DNA from: AP-16 sp036395835
Lineage (GTDB): Bacteria > Pseudomonadota > Alphaproteobacteria > Rhizobiales > Xanthobacteraceae
Assembly: GCA_036395835.1 (NCBI GenBank)
Contig: DASWCW010000293.1
Location: 1 to 9,584, forward strand
Direction of reading: 5' to 3'
Length of the DNA: 9,584 nucleotides
A program made the translations under genes and the position numbers. Position 1 is the first letter of the stretch; each line of letters begins with the position of its first letter. This document shows positions 1-6,549 of the stretch, one piece after another. The notes below the pieces were generated by a model. The model had not been told where the DNA came from. It was given only the letters and a program-made list of their open reading frames with translations, and did no database searches.

Positions 1-444
1 GTGCATTCCGGCCTCGCCTGCGGCGTCGCGAGCGATCTTCCGTCCGCATTCGCCGCCATGCGCCAGGGCGCCGGCGGCATGCCGATGGCTGAAGGACGCG
101 GACCGATTATTCCCGCCATCGTGTTCCATGGGGATCATGACACCACGGTCCACCCCCGCAACGGCGATCACGTCATCGCGCAGTCGAAAATTACTTCGAG
201 CCTGCAGACAGACATGCATCATGATCGGGTACCGGGGGGACATGCCTACACCCGCACCGTCCACACCGACGCGGGCGGGCGGGCAATCTTCGAGCAGTGG
301 GACATCCACGGAGCCGGCCACGCGTGGTCAGGTGGCAGCCCCTCGGGAACGTACACCGATCCGCGAGGCCCCGATGCCACGCGTGAGATGCTGCGCTTCT
401 TTCTCGACCACCCGCGCCCCACGGCCGCGCCGCAGGGGACGTAG
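1..444 (+). CDS. PHB depolymerase family esterase, C-terminal part (5' end outside window)
   Basis: This is the last 147 residues of an alpha/beta-hydrolase of the PHB depolymerase-like esterase family (LpqC type), which cleaves ester bonds in polymers or small esters. The reading frame is open at base 1, so GTG there is read as an internal valine and not as the start; homologues are usually 300-400 residues long. The HSGLACG and DLPSAFAAM stretches near the left end are typical of the family. The segment FHGDHDTTVHP supplies the acidic member of the triad (Asp47 of this fragment, HGxxDxxV pattern), and GAGHAWSGG supplies the catalytic histidine (His107). The nucleophile serine elbow must lie upstream, outside the window. 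The C-terminus (TDPRGPDATREMLRFFLDH) is complete, with TAG at 442-444. Signal peptide and native substrate cannot be judged. It is separated from the next gene by a tRNA on the opposite strand, so it is probably not part of the murA cluster. Confidence 0.85.
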   Translation: MHSGLACGVASDLPSAFAAMRQGAGGMPMAEGRGPIIPAIVFHGDHDTTVHPRNGDHVIAQSKITSSLQTDMHHDRVPGGHAYTRTVHTDAGGRAIFEQWDIHGAGHAWSGGSPSGTYTDPRGPDATREMLRFFLDHPRPTAAPQGT

Positions 445-727
445 GGGCCACCTGGCGCCACGAGGGCTTCCCGGGGCCGCAAACACGGGCGCACCTGAAG
501 ATGCTCGCCTACTCGGATTTTGATTCAGCGACCCTGGTGCCGTTTCGCCCCTCAATCGGGTTGCACAGGCATGAGTAGGCCGCCGAAAACGATTCAGAAC
601 GGGAGGCGAACAAAGTCCACGGTTTTTCCACGGGTCGGTGCGTTCTGTTCGTGTGTCGTTCCGTATCGAGTTGCCGAATTGCGCCGCGTGCTCCGACGTC
701 AAATCCCTTTGTTTTCTGGGTTTTTTA

Positions 728-802
<75 letters not shown>

Positions 803-959
803 GCGATTGGGGCTCGGGCGAATAGAATATGAGCAAAGGGCTCGAAGCCGCGGCGATCCTTGCCACAGGGTTCTTGGGGGCGCAAGTTCGCCCGGGCACA
901 CCGTTGGGCGCGCAGCGGGCATTTGCTGGACCCCGCTGCTTCGCTTCCGACCGGGTCCG

Positions 960-1160
960 ATGATTGGCATGGCTGAATCCCACAAGAAAACGAAACGAGC
1001 GGCCCGGGATGCGCGTTTAGCTGCGGCGTTGCGTGAAAATCTCAGGCGCCGCAAGGCCCAGGCGCGGGCGCGCGACGGCGCCGCAGCCCTCTCGGGCGAG
1101 ACCGAAGCCGGCCGCGAGGGCGCCGGCGAGGAACGAAAAAATAGGACTCGATCCGAATAA
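960..1160 (+). CDS. Small basic conserved protein upstream of murA, function unknown
   Basis: This encodes a 66-residue, strongly basic protein. The first half, with the core ALRENLRRRKAQARAR, is very rich in Lys and Arg and likely forms a single amphipathic helix. The second half (GETEAGREGAGEER) is Glu/Gly/Ala-rich and probably disordered. I recall short proteins with an ALRENLxRRKxQAR core just upstream of murA in Rhizobiales, which supports it as a real gene, but I know no assigned function. ATG at 960 is preceded by only a weak GGGT; ATG at 969 (MAESHKK, 63 residues) is an equally good start. A longer open frame from 807 begins almost against the tRNA and lacks family-like sequence, so I rejected it. 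There is no membrane segment or cysteine. The composition would suit nucleic-acid or ribosome binding, but that is a guess. Confidence 0.65.
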   Translation: MIGMAESHKKTKRAARDARLAAALRENLRRRKAQARARDGAAALSGETEAGREGAGEERKNRTRSE

Positions 1161-1174
1161 TCGGACCGAGTTCC
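1144..1174 (+). terminator. Hairpin over the stop codon of the small basic protein gene; possible terminator or attenuator
   Basis: GGACTCGATCCGA (1144-1156) pairs with TCGGACCGAGTTCC (1161-1174). The stem has 13 pairs' length with one A/C mismatch and one bulged T. The four-base loop is ATAA, which includes the TAA stop codon. A run of six As lies just before it (GAAAAAATA) and TTTT follows at 1179-1182, five bases after the stem. It sits about 65 bases upstream of murA. The T run is short and offset, so a weak terminator, an attenuator or a 3' stabilising hairpin are all possible. Confidence 0.4.
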
Positions 1175-1238
1175 CGAGTTTTGCCGCAATGAGGGCGGCG
1201 CTCTACCGGCGGGTCTCTTAAGGAAAGCGGGGCGGAAC

Positions 1239-2528
1239 ATGGATCGCATCAGGATCGTCGGCGGCCGGCCGCTGCGCGGCACAATTCCCATCTCGGGGGC
1301 GAAGAACGCCACCCTGCCGCTGATGATTGCGAGCCTGCTCACCGAGGAGACGCTAGTGCTCGAGAACGTGCCCCGGCTTGCCGACGTGAGCCAGTTGCAG
1401 CGCATCCTCGGCAACCACGGCGTCGACATCATGCTCAACGGCAAGCGCTCGGGGGAGGGCGAATACCAGGGCCAGACACTGTCGCTCTCGGCCAAGAACA
1501 TCGTCGACACCACCGCGCCCTACGAGCTCGTCTCCAAGATGCGGGCGAGCTTTTGGGTCATCGGACCTCTGCTCGCCCGCATGGGCGAGGCGCGGGTGTC
1601 GATGCCGGGCGGCTGCGCGATCGGCACGCGCCCGGTCGATCTGCTCATCATGGCGCTGGCGCGGCTCGGTGCTGACATCGAGATCGAGGGCGGGTACGTC
1701 ATCGCCCGCGCCGCGAAGGGCCTCAGGGGCGGCGAGATCCGCTTCCCCAAGGTGACGGTCAGCGGCACCCATACGGCGATCATGGCGGCCTCGCTGGCGC
1801 GCGGTTCGAGCCTGGTCGAGAACGCCGCCTGTGAGCCGGAGATCGTCGATCTCGCCGACTGCCTCAACAAGATGGGCGCGCGCATTTCCGGCGCCGGGAC
1901 CCCGCGAATCGTGATCGACGGCGTGGCTCGGCTCGGCGGGGCGCGCCACCGCGTCCTGCCCGACCGCATCGAGACCGGCACCTACGCGATGGCGGCGGCG
2001 ATGACCGGCGGGGAAGTGCTGCTCGAAGGCGCGCGTCCCGAGTTGCTGCAATCCGCGCTCGACCTCTTGGTCGAGGCCGGCATCGGCGTCACCGCGACCA
2101 ATGAAGGCGTGCGCATTTCGCGCAACGGCAGCGCGATCGCGCCGGTCGAAGTCTCGACCGCGCCGTTCCCCGGCTTCCCGACGGACCTGCAGGCGCAGTT
2201 GATGGCGCTGATGGCCTGCGCCAATGGGGTTTCCCGCATCACCGAGACCATTTTCGAGAACCGCTTCATGCATGTGCAGGAGCTGGCCCGGCTCGGCGCC
2301 CGCATCCGGCTCCACGGCGAGACGGCGACCATCGAGGGCATCGAGCAGCTCAAGGGGGCGCCGGTGATGGCGACCGATCTGCGCGCCTCGGTCTCGCTGG
2401 TGATCGCCGGGCTTGCGGCCGAGGGCGAGACCATCGTCAACCGCGTCTATCACCTCGACCGCGGCTTCGAGCGGCTGGAGGAAAAGCTCGGCCGCTGCGG
2501 GGCCGAGATCGAGCGGCTCAGCGGGTGA
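1239..2528 (+). CDS. murA: UDP-N-acetylglucosamine 1-carboxyvinyltransferase MurA
   Basis: MurA performs the first committed step of peptidoglycan synthesis in the cytoplasm, transferring enolpyruvate from phosphoenolpyruvate to UDP-GlcNAc. The 429-residue product has the normal family length of about 420-430. It carries Lys22-Asn23 in the SGAKNATLPL substrate-binding loop and the catalytic cysteine at residue 126 in GGCAIGTRPVDL (Cys115 in E. coli), so fosfomycin sensitivity of this target is expected. Asp316 lies in PGFPTDLQAQ (Asp305 in E. coli), with ARPELL near residue 265. The two repeated inside-out alpha/beta domains of the EPSP-synthase fold are both present. The ATG follows a purine-rich stretch (AAGGAAAG, then GGCGGA). 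The next gene starts 116 bases later, so co-transcription with DUF2948 is possible but not certain. No defect is visible. Confidence 0.98.
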   Translation: MDRIRIVGGRPLRGTIPISGAKNATLPLMIASLLTEETLVLENVPRLADVSQLQRILGNHGVDIMLNGKRSGEGEYQGQTLSLSAKNIVDTTAPYELVSKMRASFWVIGPLLARMGEARVSMPGGCAIGTRPVDLLIMALARLGADIEIEGGYVIARAAKGLRGGEIRFPKVTVSGTHTAIMAASLARGSSLVENAACEPEIVDLADCLNKMGARISGAGTPRIVIDGVARLGGARHRVLPDRIETGTYAMAAAMTGGEVLLEGARPELLQSALDLLVEAGIGVTATNEGVRISRNGSAIAPVEVSTAPFPGFPTDLQAQLMALMACANGVSRITETIFENRFMHVQELARLGARIRLHGETATIEGIEQLKGAPVMATDLRASVSLVIAGLAAEGETIVNRVYHLDRGFERLEEKLGRCGAEIERLSG

Positions 2529-2562
2529 GGGCAGGGACCCCAGCGTCGGCATTAGCATATAG

Positions 2563-2580
2563 GCGGCCGTTGTAGGCCGC
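2563..2580 (+). terminator. Short GC-rich hairpin after murA, weak terminator candidate
   Basis: GCGGCC (2563-2568) and GGCCGC (2575-2580) form a perfect 6-bp stem with the loop GTTGTA, 34 bases after the murA stop. Only TCTT follows rather than a T run, so intrinsic termination is doubtful. It may simply stabilise the murA mRNA end. Confidence 0.3.
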
Positions 2581-2644
2581 TCTTGCGGGAGCCGGGGGGC
2601 GTGGCTACCTACCTCGACAGACGGTTTCGGCGTCGGGCTCGACC

Positions 2645-3082
2645 ATGGATCTCCTCAAGCTCATTGCGCTCGACAAGGATGACGTCGAGGTCATCTCGAC
2701 CCACCTGCAGGACGCGGTGTGCAAGGTCGGCGATATCGTGTGGCGGCCGGCCGAGCGCCGGGTGGTCCTGGGCCTCAACCGGTTCGATTGGGAAGCGGCG
2801 ATCGATGCGGCCCCGAATTTTCGCCGCCGGCGCACGGCCTTGCGGTTCGATCGGGTGATCGCGGTCAAGTGCCGGAACATTTCGCGCGAGGATCCCGAAG
2901 CGGTGTTGAACCTGCTCGCGGTCGAGTTCGCCGAGGATAGTCCGCCCGCCGGTTTCATCACCCTGGTATTCTCCGGCGACGCCGCGCTGCGGCTCCACGT
3001 CGAGTGCCTGGAAGCCGAGCTCGCCGACCTCGGCCCGGTGTGGACGACGGCAGCTTGTCCTAACCATCCTCTCAACGCGTGA
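2645..3082 (+). CDS. DUF2948 family protein, function unknown
   Basis: This encodes a 145-residue soluble protein that I recognise as DUF2948 from its start (MDLLKLIALDKDDVEVIS) and the segments LQDAVCKVGDIVWRP and LGLNRFDWE, and from its place between murA and hisD. The family is found mainly in Alphaproteobacteria and has no assigned reaction. No signal peptide, membrane segment or obvious metal-binding or catalytic motif is visible. The middle contains FRRRRTALRFDRVIAVKCRNISRED, and the C-terminal half resembles a small alpha/beta domain (FITLVFSGDAALRLHVECLEAEL). The start at 2645 fits the family N-terminus; its ribosome binding site is poor. The gene is 65 bases upstream of hisD, with a palindrome in the gap. 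Confidence 0.85.
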   Translation: MDLLKLIALDKDDVEVISTHLQDAVCKVGDIVWRPAERRVVLGLNRFDWEAAIDAAPNFRRRRTALRFDRVIAVKCRNISREDPEAVLNLLAVEFAEDSPPAGFITLVFSGDAALRLHVECLEAELADLGPVWTTAACPNHPLNA

Positions 3083-3102
3083 TCGGCTCGGGGTTGACTG
3101 AG

Positions 3103-3126
3103 CGGTCGATGGCGCGCCATTGACCG
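3103..3126. promoter_or_regulatory. 24-bp near-perfect palindrome in front of hisD
   Basis: The site reads CGGTCGATGGCG then CGCCATTGACCG: two 12-base halves with continuous dyad symmetry and no spacer, broken only by one G/T pair. It lies 20 bases after the DUF2948 stop and ends 21 bases before the hisD ATG. Gap-free dyads of this size suit binding by a dimeric regulator. As RNA it could also form a stem that holds the hisD leader. A TTGACT at 3094-3099 resembles a -35 box, but no matching -10 follows. No regulator can be named. Confidence 0.35.
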
Positions 3127-3147
3127 GCGTCGCCCCCGGGATGCCCG

Positions 3148-4443
3148 ATGCCGATCCGCCTTGACGCCAGCGCGCCGGATTTCGCCGAGCGCTTCCAAAC
3201 ATTTCTCCGGGCCAAACGCGAGACGGCCGAGGACGTCGAGGCGACGGTGCGCGCGATCCTCGCCGATGTCGCCCAGCGCGGCGATGCGGCGTTGATCGAG
3301 CTCAGCCGCAAATTCGACGGCGTCGATCTCGAAGCGCTCGGATTGCGCGTCGATCCCGACGAGATCGAAGCGGCGGGAGCCGCCTGCGAGTGCCAGGCGC
3401 TCGATGCGCTGAAATTCGCGCGCGACCGCATCGAGGCCTATCACCGCCGGCAGCTCCCGACCGATGAGCATTTCGTCGATGCGCTGGGCGTCGAGCTGTC
3501 CTGGCGCTGGACCGCGATCCAGGCGGTCGGCCTTTACGTTCCGGGCGGCACCGCGGCCTATCCGTCTTCGGTGCTGATGAATGCAGTTCCGGCCAAGGTC
3601 GCCGGAGTGCCGCGAATCGTGATGACGGTCCCGGCGCCGGGCGGGAAGCTCGATGCGCTGGTGCTTGCCGCGGCGAAGCTAGCCGGCGTCGACGAGGTCT
3701 TCCGGGTCGGCGGCGCGCAGGCGATCGCGGCGCTTGCCTACGGCACCCGCTCTATCGCGCCGGTCGCGAAGGTGGTCGGACCCGGCAACGCCTATGTGGC
3801 CGCGGCCAAGCGGCTGGTTTTCGGCACGATCGGCATCGACATGATCGCGGGGCCCTCCGAGGTGCTGATTCTGGCCGATGGCGACGGCAATCCCGATTGG
3901 ATCGCGGCGGATCTCTTGGCCCAGGCCGAGCACGATGTTTCGGCGCAGCCGATCCTCGTCACTCAGGACGCCGCGCTGGCGCGGGCGGTCGAGGCGAGTA
4001 TGGCGGCGCAGCTCGAGACGCTGCCGCGCGGCTCGGTCGCGGCCGCCGCATGGCGCGACTTCGGGGCCGTCATTCTCGTGCGCGAGCTCGATGCCGCCGT
4101 GCCCCTGATCGATGCCATTGCGCCCGAGCATATCGAGATCGTGGCTGGCGATCCCGAGCGGCTCGCGGCACAGATCCGCAACGCCGGCGCGATTTTTCTC
4201 GGGCCCCATACCCCCGAGGCGATCGGCGATTATGTCGCGGGATCCAATCACGTGCTGCCGACCGCGCGCTCGGCGCGGTTTTCCTCGGGACTGGGCGTGC
4301 TCGACTTCATGAAGCGAACCTCGATTCTCAAGCTCGGCGCCGATGCGCTTGCAAAGCTCGGGCCCCCGGCGATCGCGCTCGGCCGCGCCGAAGGGCTCGA
4401 GGCGCACGCCCGCTCGGTTGCGATTCGCCTCAACCGGCGATGA
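3148..4443 (+). CDS. hisD: Histidinol dehydrogenase HisD
   Basis: HisD catalyses the last two steps of histidine synthesis, oxidising L-histidinol through the aldehyde to L-histidine with two NAD+, as a zinc-dependent cytoplasmic homodimer. The 431-residue product matches family length. Expected residues are all present: zinc ligands Gln259 and His262 in LLAQAEHD, Asp361 in AIGDYVAGSNH and His420 in EGLEAHARS; and the catalytic pair Glu327-His328 in IAPEHIE. Signature stretches YVPGGTAAYPSSVLMN, GGAQAIAALAYGT and VVGPGNAYVAAAKRLVFG are intact. The start at 3148 gives the usual MPIRLD N-terminus; another ATG at 3141 is out of frame. The stop overlaps the start of the UPF0262 gene (ATGA), so the two are translationally coupled. 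No other his genes are in the window, as is common in Alphaproteobacteria where hisD lies apart. Confidence 0.98.
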   Translation: MPIRLDASAPDFAERFQTFLRAKRETAEDVEATVRAILADVAQRGDAALIELSRKFDGVDLEALGLRVDPDEIEAAGAACECQALDALKFARDRIEAYHRRQLPTDEHFVDALGVELSWRWTAIQAVGLYVPGGTAAYPSSVLMNAVPAKVAGVPRIVMTVPAPGGKLDALVLAAAKLAGVDEVFRVGGAQAIAALAYGTRSIAPVAKVVGPGNAYVAAAKRLVFGTIGIDMIAGPSEVLILADGDGNPDWIAADLLAQAEHDVSAQPILVTQDAALARAVEASMAAQLETLPRGSVAAAAWRDFGAVILVRELDAAVPLIDAIAPEHIEIVAGDPERLAAQIRNAGAIFLGPHTPEAIGDYVAGSNHVLPTARSARFSSGLGVLDFMKRTSILKLGADALAKLGPPAIALGRAEGLEAHARSVAIRLNRR

Positions 4444-4922
4444 GCCCCGGCTCGAACCGGCGCCGCCTTGTCGCGGTAACGCTCGATGAAGCCTCGATCG
4501 GCCGCTCCACGCCCGATATCGAGCACGAGCGCGCGGTCGCGATCTACGATCTCATCGAGCAGAACCTGTTCGCGCCGACCGGCCACGACGGCGGTCCCTA
4601 CGCGCTCCATCTCGGCATCACCGAGAATCGCCTGGTGTTCGACGTGCGGCACGCCGACGGTGCGCCCGTCATCGTTCACATGCTCTCGCTGACCCCGTTC
4701 CGCCGCATCGTGAAGGACTATTTTCTCATCTGTGACAATTACTATCGCGCCATTCGCACCGCGACCCCGAGCCAGATCGAGGCGATCGACATGGGTCGCC
4801 GCGGCCTGCACAACGAAGGCTCGGAACTGCTGATGGAGCGCCTCAAGGAGAAGATCGAGATCGATTTCGACACCGCGCGGCGCCTGTTCACCCTGGTTTG
4901 CGTCCTGCACTGGAAAGGATAG
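4440..4922 (+). CDS. UPF0262 family protein, function unknown
   Basis: This encodes a 160-residue soluble protein that I recognise as UPF0262, a family of Alphaproteobacteria usually found next to hisD. Features typical of it are RLVAVTLDEASIGRSTPDIEHERAVAIYDL near the N-terminus, HLGITENRLVFDV in the middle, and LTPFRRIVKDYFLICDNYYRAIR with RRGLHNEGSELLMERL towards the C-terminus. I see no membrane segment or recognised catalytic motif, and no biochemical role is known to me. The ATG at 4440 shares bases with the hisD TGA stop; longer open sequence in this frame runs back inside hisD and is a shadow. The phosphatase gene begins 5 bases after its stop. This packing suggests that hisD, UPF0262 and the phosphatase are made from one message. 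Confidence 0.88.
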   Translation: MSPGSNRRRLVAVTLDEASIGRSTPDIEHERAVAIYDLIEQNLFAPTGHDGGPYALHLGITENRLVFDVRHADGAPVIVHMLSLTPFRRIVKDYFLICDNYYRAIRTATPSQIEAIDMGRRGLHNEGSELLMERLKEKIEIDFDTARRLFTLVCVLHWKG

Positions 4923-4927
4923 GCGAG

Positions 4928-5395
4928 ATGGCCGCGGCAGGGCGCACGCTCAAGCCGCATGCGGTGCTGTTCGCCTGCGGCTTGAATGCGATCCGCTCGC
5001 CGATGGCGGCGGCGCTGTTCCGGCAATTGTTCGGCCGCACCGCGTACGTCGGCTCGGCCGGCGTGCGCAAGGGCGAGCTCGACCCCTTCGCGGTCGCGGT
5101 CATGGACGAGATCGGGCTCGACATCCACCGGCACCGGCCGACCACGTTCGAGGAGCTCGAGGAATGGGAGGGGCTCAATTTCGACGTGATCGTGACGCTC
5201 TCTCCGGAAGCGCATCACCAGGCGCTCGAGCTCACCCGCACGCTGCCGGTCGAGGTGGAATATTGGCCGACCCCGGATCCCTCCGCCGCCGCCGGCAGCC
5301 GCGAGCAGCGGCTCGGTGCCTATCGCGAGGTGCGCGAACAGCTCATGGAACGCATCAAGGCGAGGTTCGCCTGGCGCCCGGGAGGAAACGAGTGA
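4928..5395 (+). CDS. Low-molecular-weight tyrosine phosphatase-like protein (often annotated arsenate reductase ArsC)
   Basis: This encodes a 155-residue cytoplasmic protein of the LMW-PTP/ArsC fold. The N-terminal P-loop CGLNAIRS (Cys17 nucleophile, Arg23, Ser24) fits C-x5-R-S with the structural Asn at the fourth position, and Asp117 in PTPDPS fits the general-acid loop. Classical LMW-PTPs read CxGNxCRS and end in DPY/DPF. Here the second P-loop cysteine, which forms the redox-regulating disulfide in many members, is Ile22, and Ser119 follows Asp-Pro. No cysteine pair for thioredoxin-coupled arsenate reduction is visible (Cys17 is the only cysteine), so dephosphorylation is a better guess than arsenate reduction. 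The ATG at 4928 lies 5 bases after the UPF0262 stop with AAAGGA upstream; an in-frame ATG at 4898 would overlap UPF0262 and adds non-family sequence. The target is unknown. Confidence 0.85.
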   Translation: MAAAGRTLKPHAVLFACGLNAIRSPMAAALFRQLFGRTAYVGSAGVRKGELDPFAVAVMDEIGLDIHRHRPTTFEELEEWEGLNFDVIVTLSPEAHHQALELTRTLPVEVEYWPTPDPSAAAGSREQRLGAYREVREQLMERIKARFAWRPGGNE

Positions 5396-5411
5396 GATGT
5401 CCCAATGCGCT

Positions 5412-5526
5412 CGTCGTCCCGGGGCCGAGCGAAGCGAGGAAACCCGGGACCCATGCACACCTACGGGCCGTTCGGTGTTCATGGATTCCGGCTCTCCCGC
5501 TTCGTGCTCGGCCGGAATGACATGGC
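5412..5526. repeat. Composite palindromic intergenic repeat (three abutting hairpins)
   Basis: Three inverted repeats sit end to end. GTCCCGGG (5416-5423) pairs with CCCGGGAC (5443-5450). CCATGCACACC (5451-5461) pairs with GGTGTTCATGG (5474-5484) with one mismatch. ATTCCGG (5485-5491) pairs with CCGGAAT (5512-5518). This is the architecture of the mosaic intergenic repeats common in Bradyrhizobium-like genomes, where two terminal hairpins enclose a central one. The first hairpin also contains a CGAGCGAAGCGAG inner palindrome. No coding sequence is supported here. Confidence 0.75.
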
Positions 5527-5550
5527 AAGCCGCACCGGAGAGCCGAAGTG

Positions 5551-5579
5551 TTGTGAAAGCCCGGCGTTTCCGCTAGCTT
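5551..5579 (+). promoter_or_regulatory. Possible infA promoter
   Basis: TTGTGA (5551-5556) and TAGCTT (5574-5579) are 17 bases apart, about 75 bases upstream of the infA ATG and downstream of the composite repeat. The -35 matches TTGACA at four positions and the -10 is poor, so this is a weak call. It is favoured by the 260-base gap, which makes it likely that infA has its own promoter. Confidence 0.3.
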
Positions 5580-5655
5580 CCGCGCCCATTCGCGGATGCC
5601 GAGGACACAGGCTCGGGAGCCGAAGGGCGACCGGCGAACCCGAACATGGATATCG

Positions 5656-5874
5656 ATGGCAAAGGAAGAACTGCTGGAATTTCCCGGTGTCGTGACGGAG
5701 CTGCTCCCGAACGCCACGTTTCGCGTCAAGCTCGAGAACGAGCATGAGATCATTGCCCACACGGCGGGCCGCATGCGCAAGAACCGCATTCGCGTGCTGG
5801 CCGGGGACAAGGTTCTGGTCGAGATGACCCCTTACGACCTCACCAAGGGCCGCATCACCTATCGTTTCAAATAA
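5656..5874 (+). CDS. infA: Translation initiation factor IF-1
   Basis: IF-1 binds the A site of the 30S ribosomal subunit, blocks premature tRNA entry there and assists IF-2 and IF-3 during initiation. The 72-residue product is full length and is a single S1-type OB fold. Visible family motifs are the MAKEELLEFPGVVTELLPNA start, FRVKLENEHEIIAHTAGRMRKNRIRVLAGDKV and the ending PYDLTKGRITYRFK. The start at 5656 gives the universal MAKEE N-terminus; the in-frame ATG at 5596 adds a basic non-family tail. An ATG at 5646 lies in another frame. The ribosome binding site is weak, as is common for this gene. It is followed 42 bases later by maf, with small hairpins in between. Confidence 0.98.
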   Translation: MAKEELLEFPGVVTELLPNATFRVKLENEHEIIAHTAGRMRKNRIRVLAGDKVLVEMTPYDLTKGRITYRFK

Positions 5875-5875
5875 T

Positions 5876-5902
5876 CTCGACTTTGGTCGAGGTTCCAACC
5901 TC
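5876..5902 (+). promoter_or_regulatory. Two mutually exclusive hairpins between infA and maf
   Basis: CTCGAC (5876-5881) pairs with GTCGAG (5886-5891) around TTTG, starting one base after the infA stop. GAGGTT (5889-5894) can instead pair with AACCTC (5897-5902) around CC. The two stems share GAG at 5889-5891 and cannot form together. The second stem has too small a loop unless its inner pairs open. There is no T run, so this may just cap the infA message or modulate maf translation, whose ATG is 14 bases beyond. Confidence 0.35.
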
Positions 5903-5916
5903 CTGTTCGCACCCTC

Positions 5917-6540
5917 ATGATCGGCCGGCCCAAGCTCGTCCTCGCCTCCGGTTCGCCCCGCCGCCTGTCATTGCTGAACCAGGGCGGGATCGAACCGGAT
6001 TCGCTGCTGCCCGCCGAGATCGACGAGCTGCCGATGAAAGGCGAACTGCCGCGCGCGCTCGCCACGCGACTGGCGCGAGCCAAGGCCGAAGCGGCGCTCC
6101 AGGCGGTGCGGCTCGACGAGGAATTGCGCGGATCGTTCATCGTCGCCGCCGATACCATCGTAGCGGTCGGGCGCCGCATCATGCCGAAGGCGGAGATGCT
6201 CGATGAGGCCGCCGCGTGCCTGCGGCTGCTGTCCGGTCGCAATCATCGCGTCTACAGCGCGGTGTGCCTGGTCACCCCCAAGGAGAGCTTTCGCCAGCGT
6301 CTGGTCGAGACCCGCGTGCGCTTCAAGCGCCTGTCGAAGGAGGAGCTCGAGGCCTATCTGGCGTCCGGCGAATGGCGCGGGAAGGCCGGCGGCTACGCGA
6401 TCCAGGGGCTTGCCGGCGCCTTCGTGGTGAAAATCGTGGGCTCGTACACCAACGTGGTCGGCTTGCCGCTGCAGGAGACGGTCGCGCTGCTGTCGGGCGA
6501 AGGCTATCCGGTACATTTCGGCTGGCTCAACGCGGTGTGA
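5917..6540 (+). CDS. maf: Maf-like nucleoside triphosphate pyrophosphatase (YhdE-type)
   Basis: Maf proteins hydrolyse non-canonical or excess nucleoside triphosphates to the monophosphate and pyrophosphate in the cytoplasm, and their overproduction can block septum formation. The 207-residue product has the family motif LASGSPRR at residues 9-16, the catalytic aspartate Asp79 in VAADTIVAVG, SGRNHRVYSAV at 106-116 and WRGKAGGYAIQGLAG at 153-167. The GKAGxYAIQG form points to the YhdE type acting on dTTP/UTP rather than the YceF type, which reads CAGSFKSEG at that place. The ATG at 5917 gives the usual short MIGRPKLVLASGSPRR N-terminus and lacks a clear ribosome binding site. I expect maf to be adjacent or close to yacG in this cluster; here 2.6 kb separates them. 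Confidence 0.95.
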   Translation: MIGRPKLVLASGSPRRLSLLNQGGIEPDSLLPAEIDELPMKGELPRALATRLARAKAEAALQAVRLDEELRGSFIVAADTIVAVGRRIMPKAEMLDEAAACLRLLSGRNHRVYSAVCLVTPKESFRQRLVETRVRFKRLSKEELEAYLASGEWRGKAGGYAIQGLAGAFVVKIVGSYTNVVGLPLQETVALLSGEGYPVHFGWLNAV

Positions 6541-6549
6541 GGCGCTTCG

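Noticed and set aside
704..726. CCC...GGGTTTTTT as a plus-strand terminator
   Set aside because: The GC stem has only 3 pairs plus an interrupted A/T extension with a 10-base loop, and no plus-strand gene ends nearby.
823..828. TAGAAT as a -10 box for the small basic protein gene or, on the other strand, for tRNA-Thr
   Set aside because: No acceptable -35 lies at the right distance on either strand.
1353..2558. 401-codon open frame on the minus strand
   Set aside because: It is antisense to murA and arises from high GC at third positions; its translation is low-complexity Arg/Ala/Asp-rich with no family motif.
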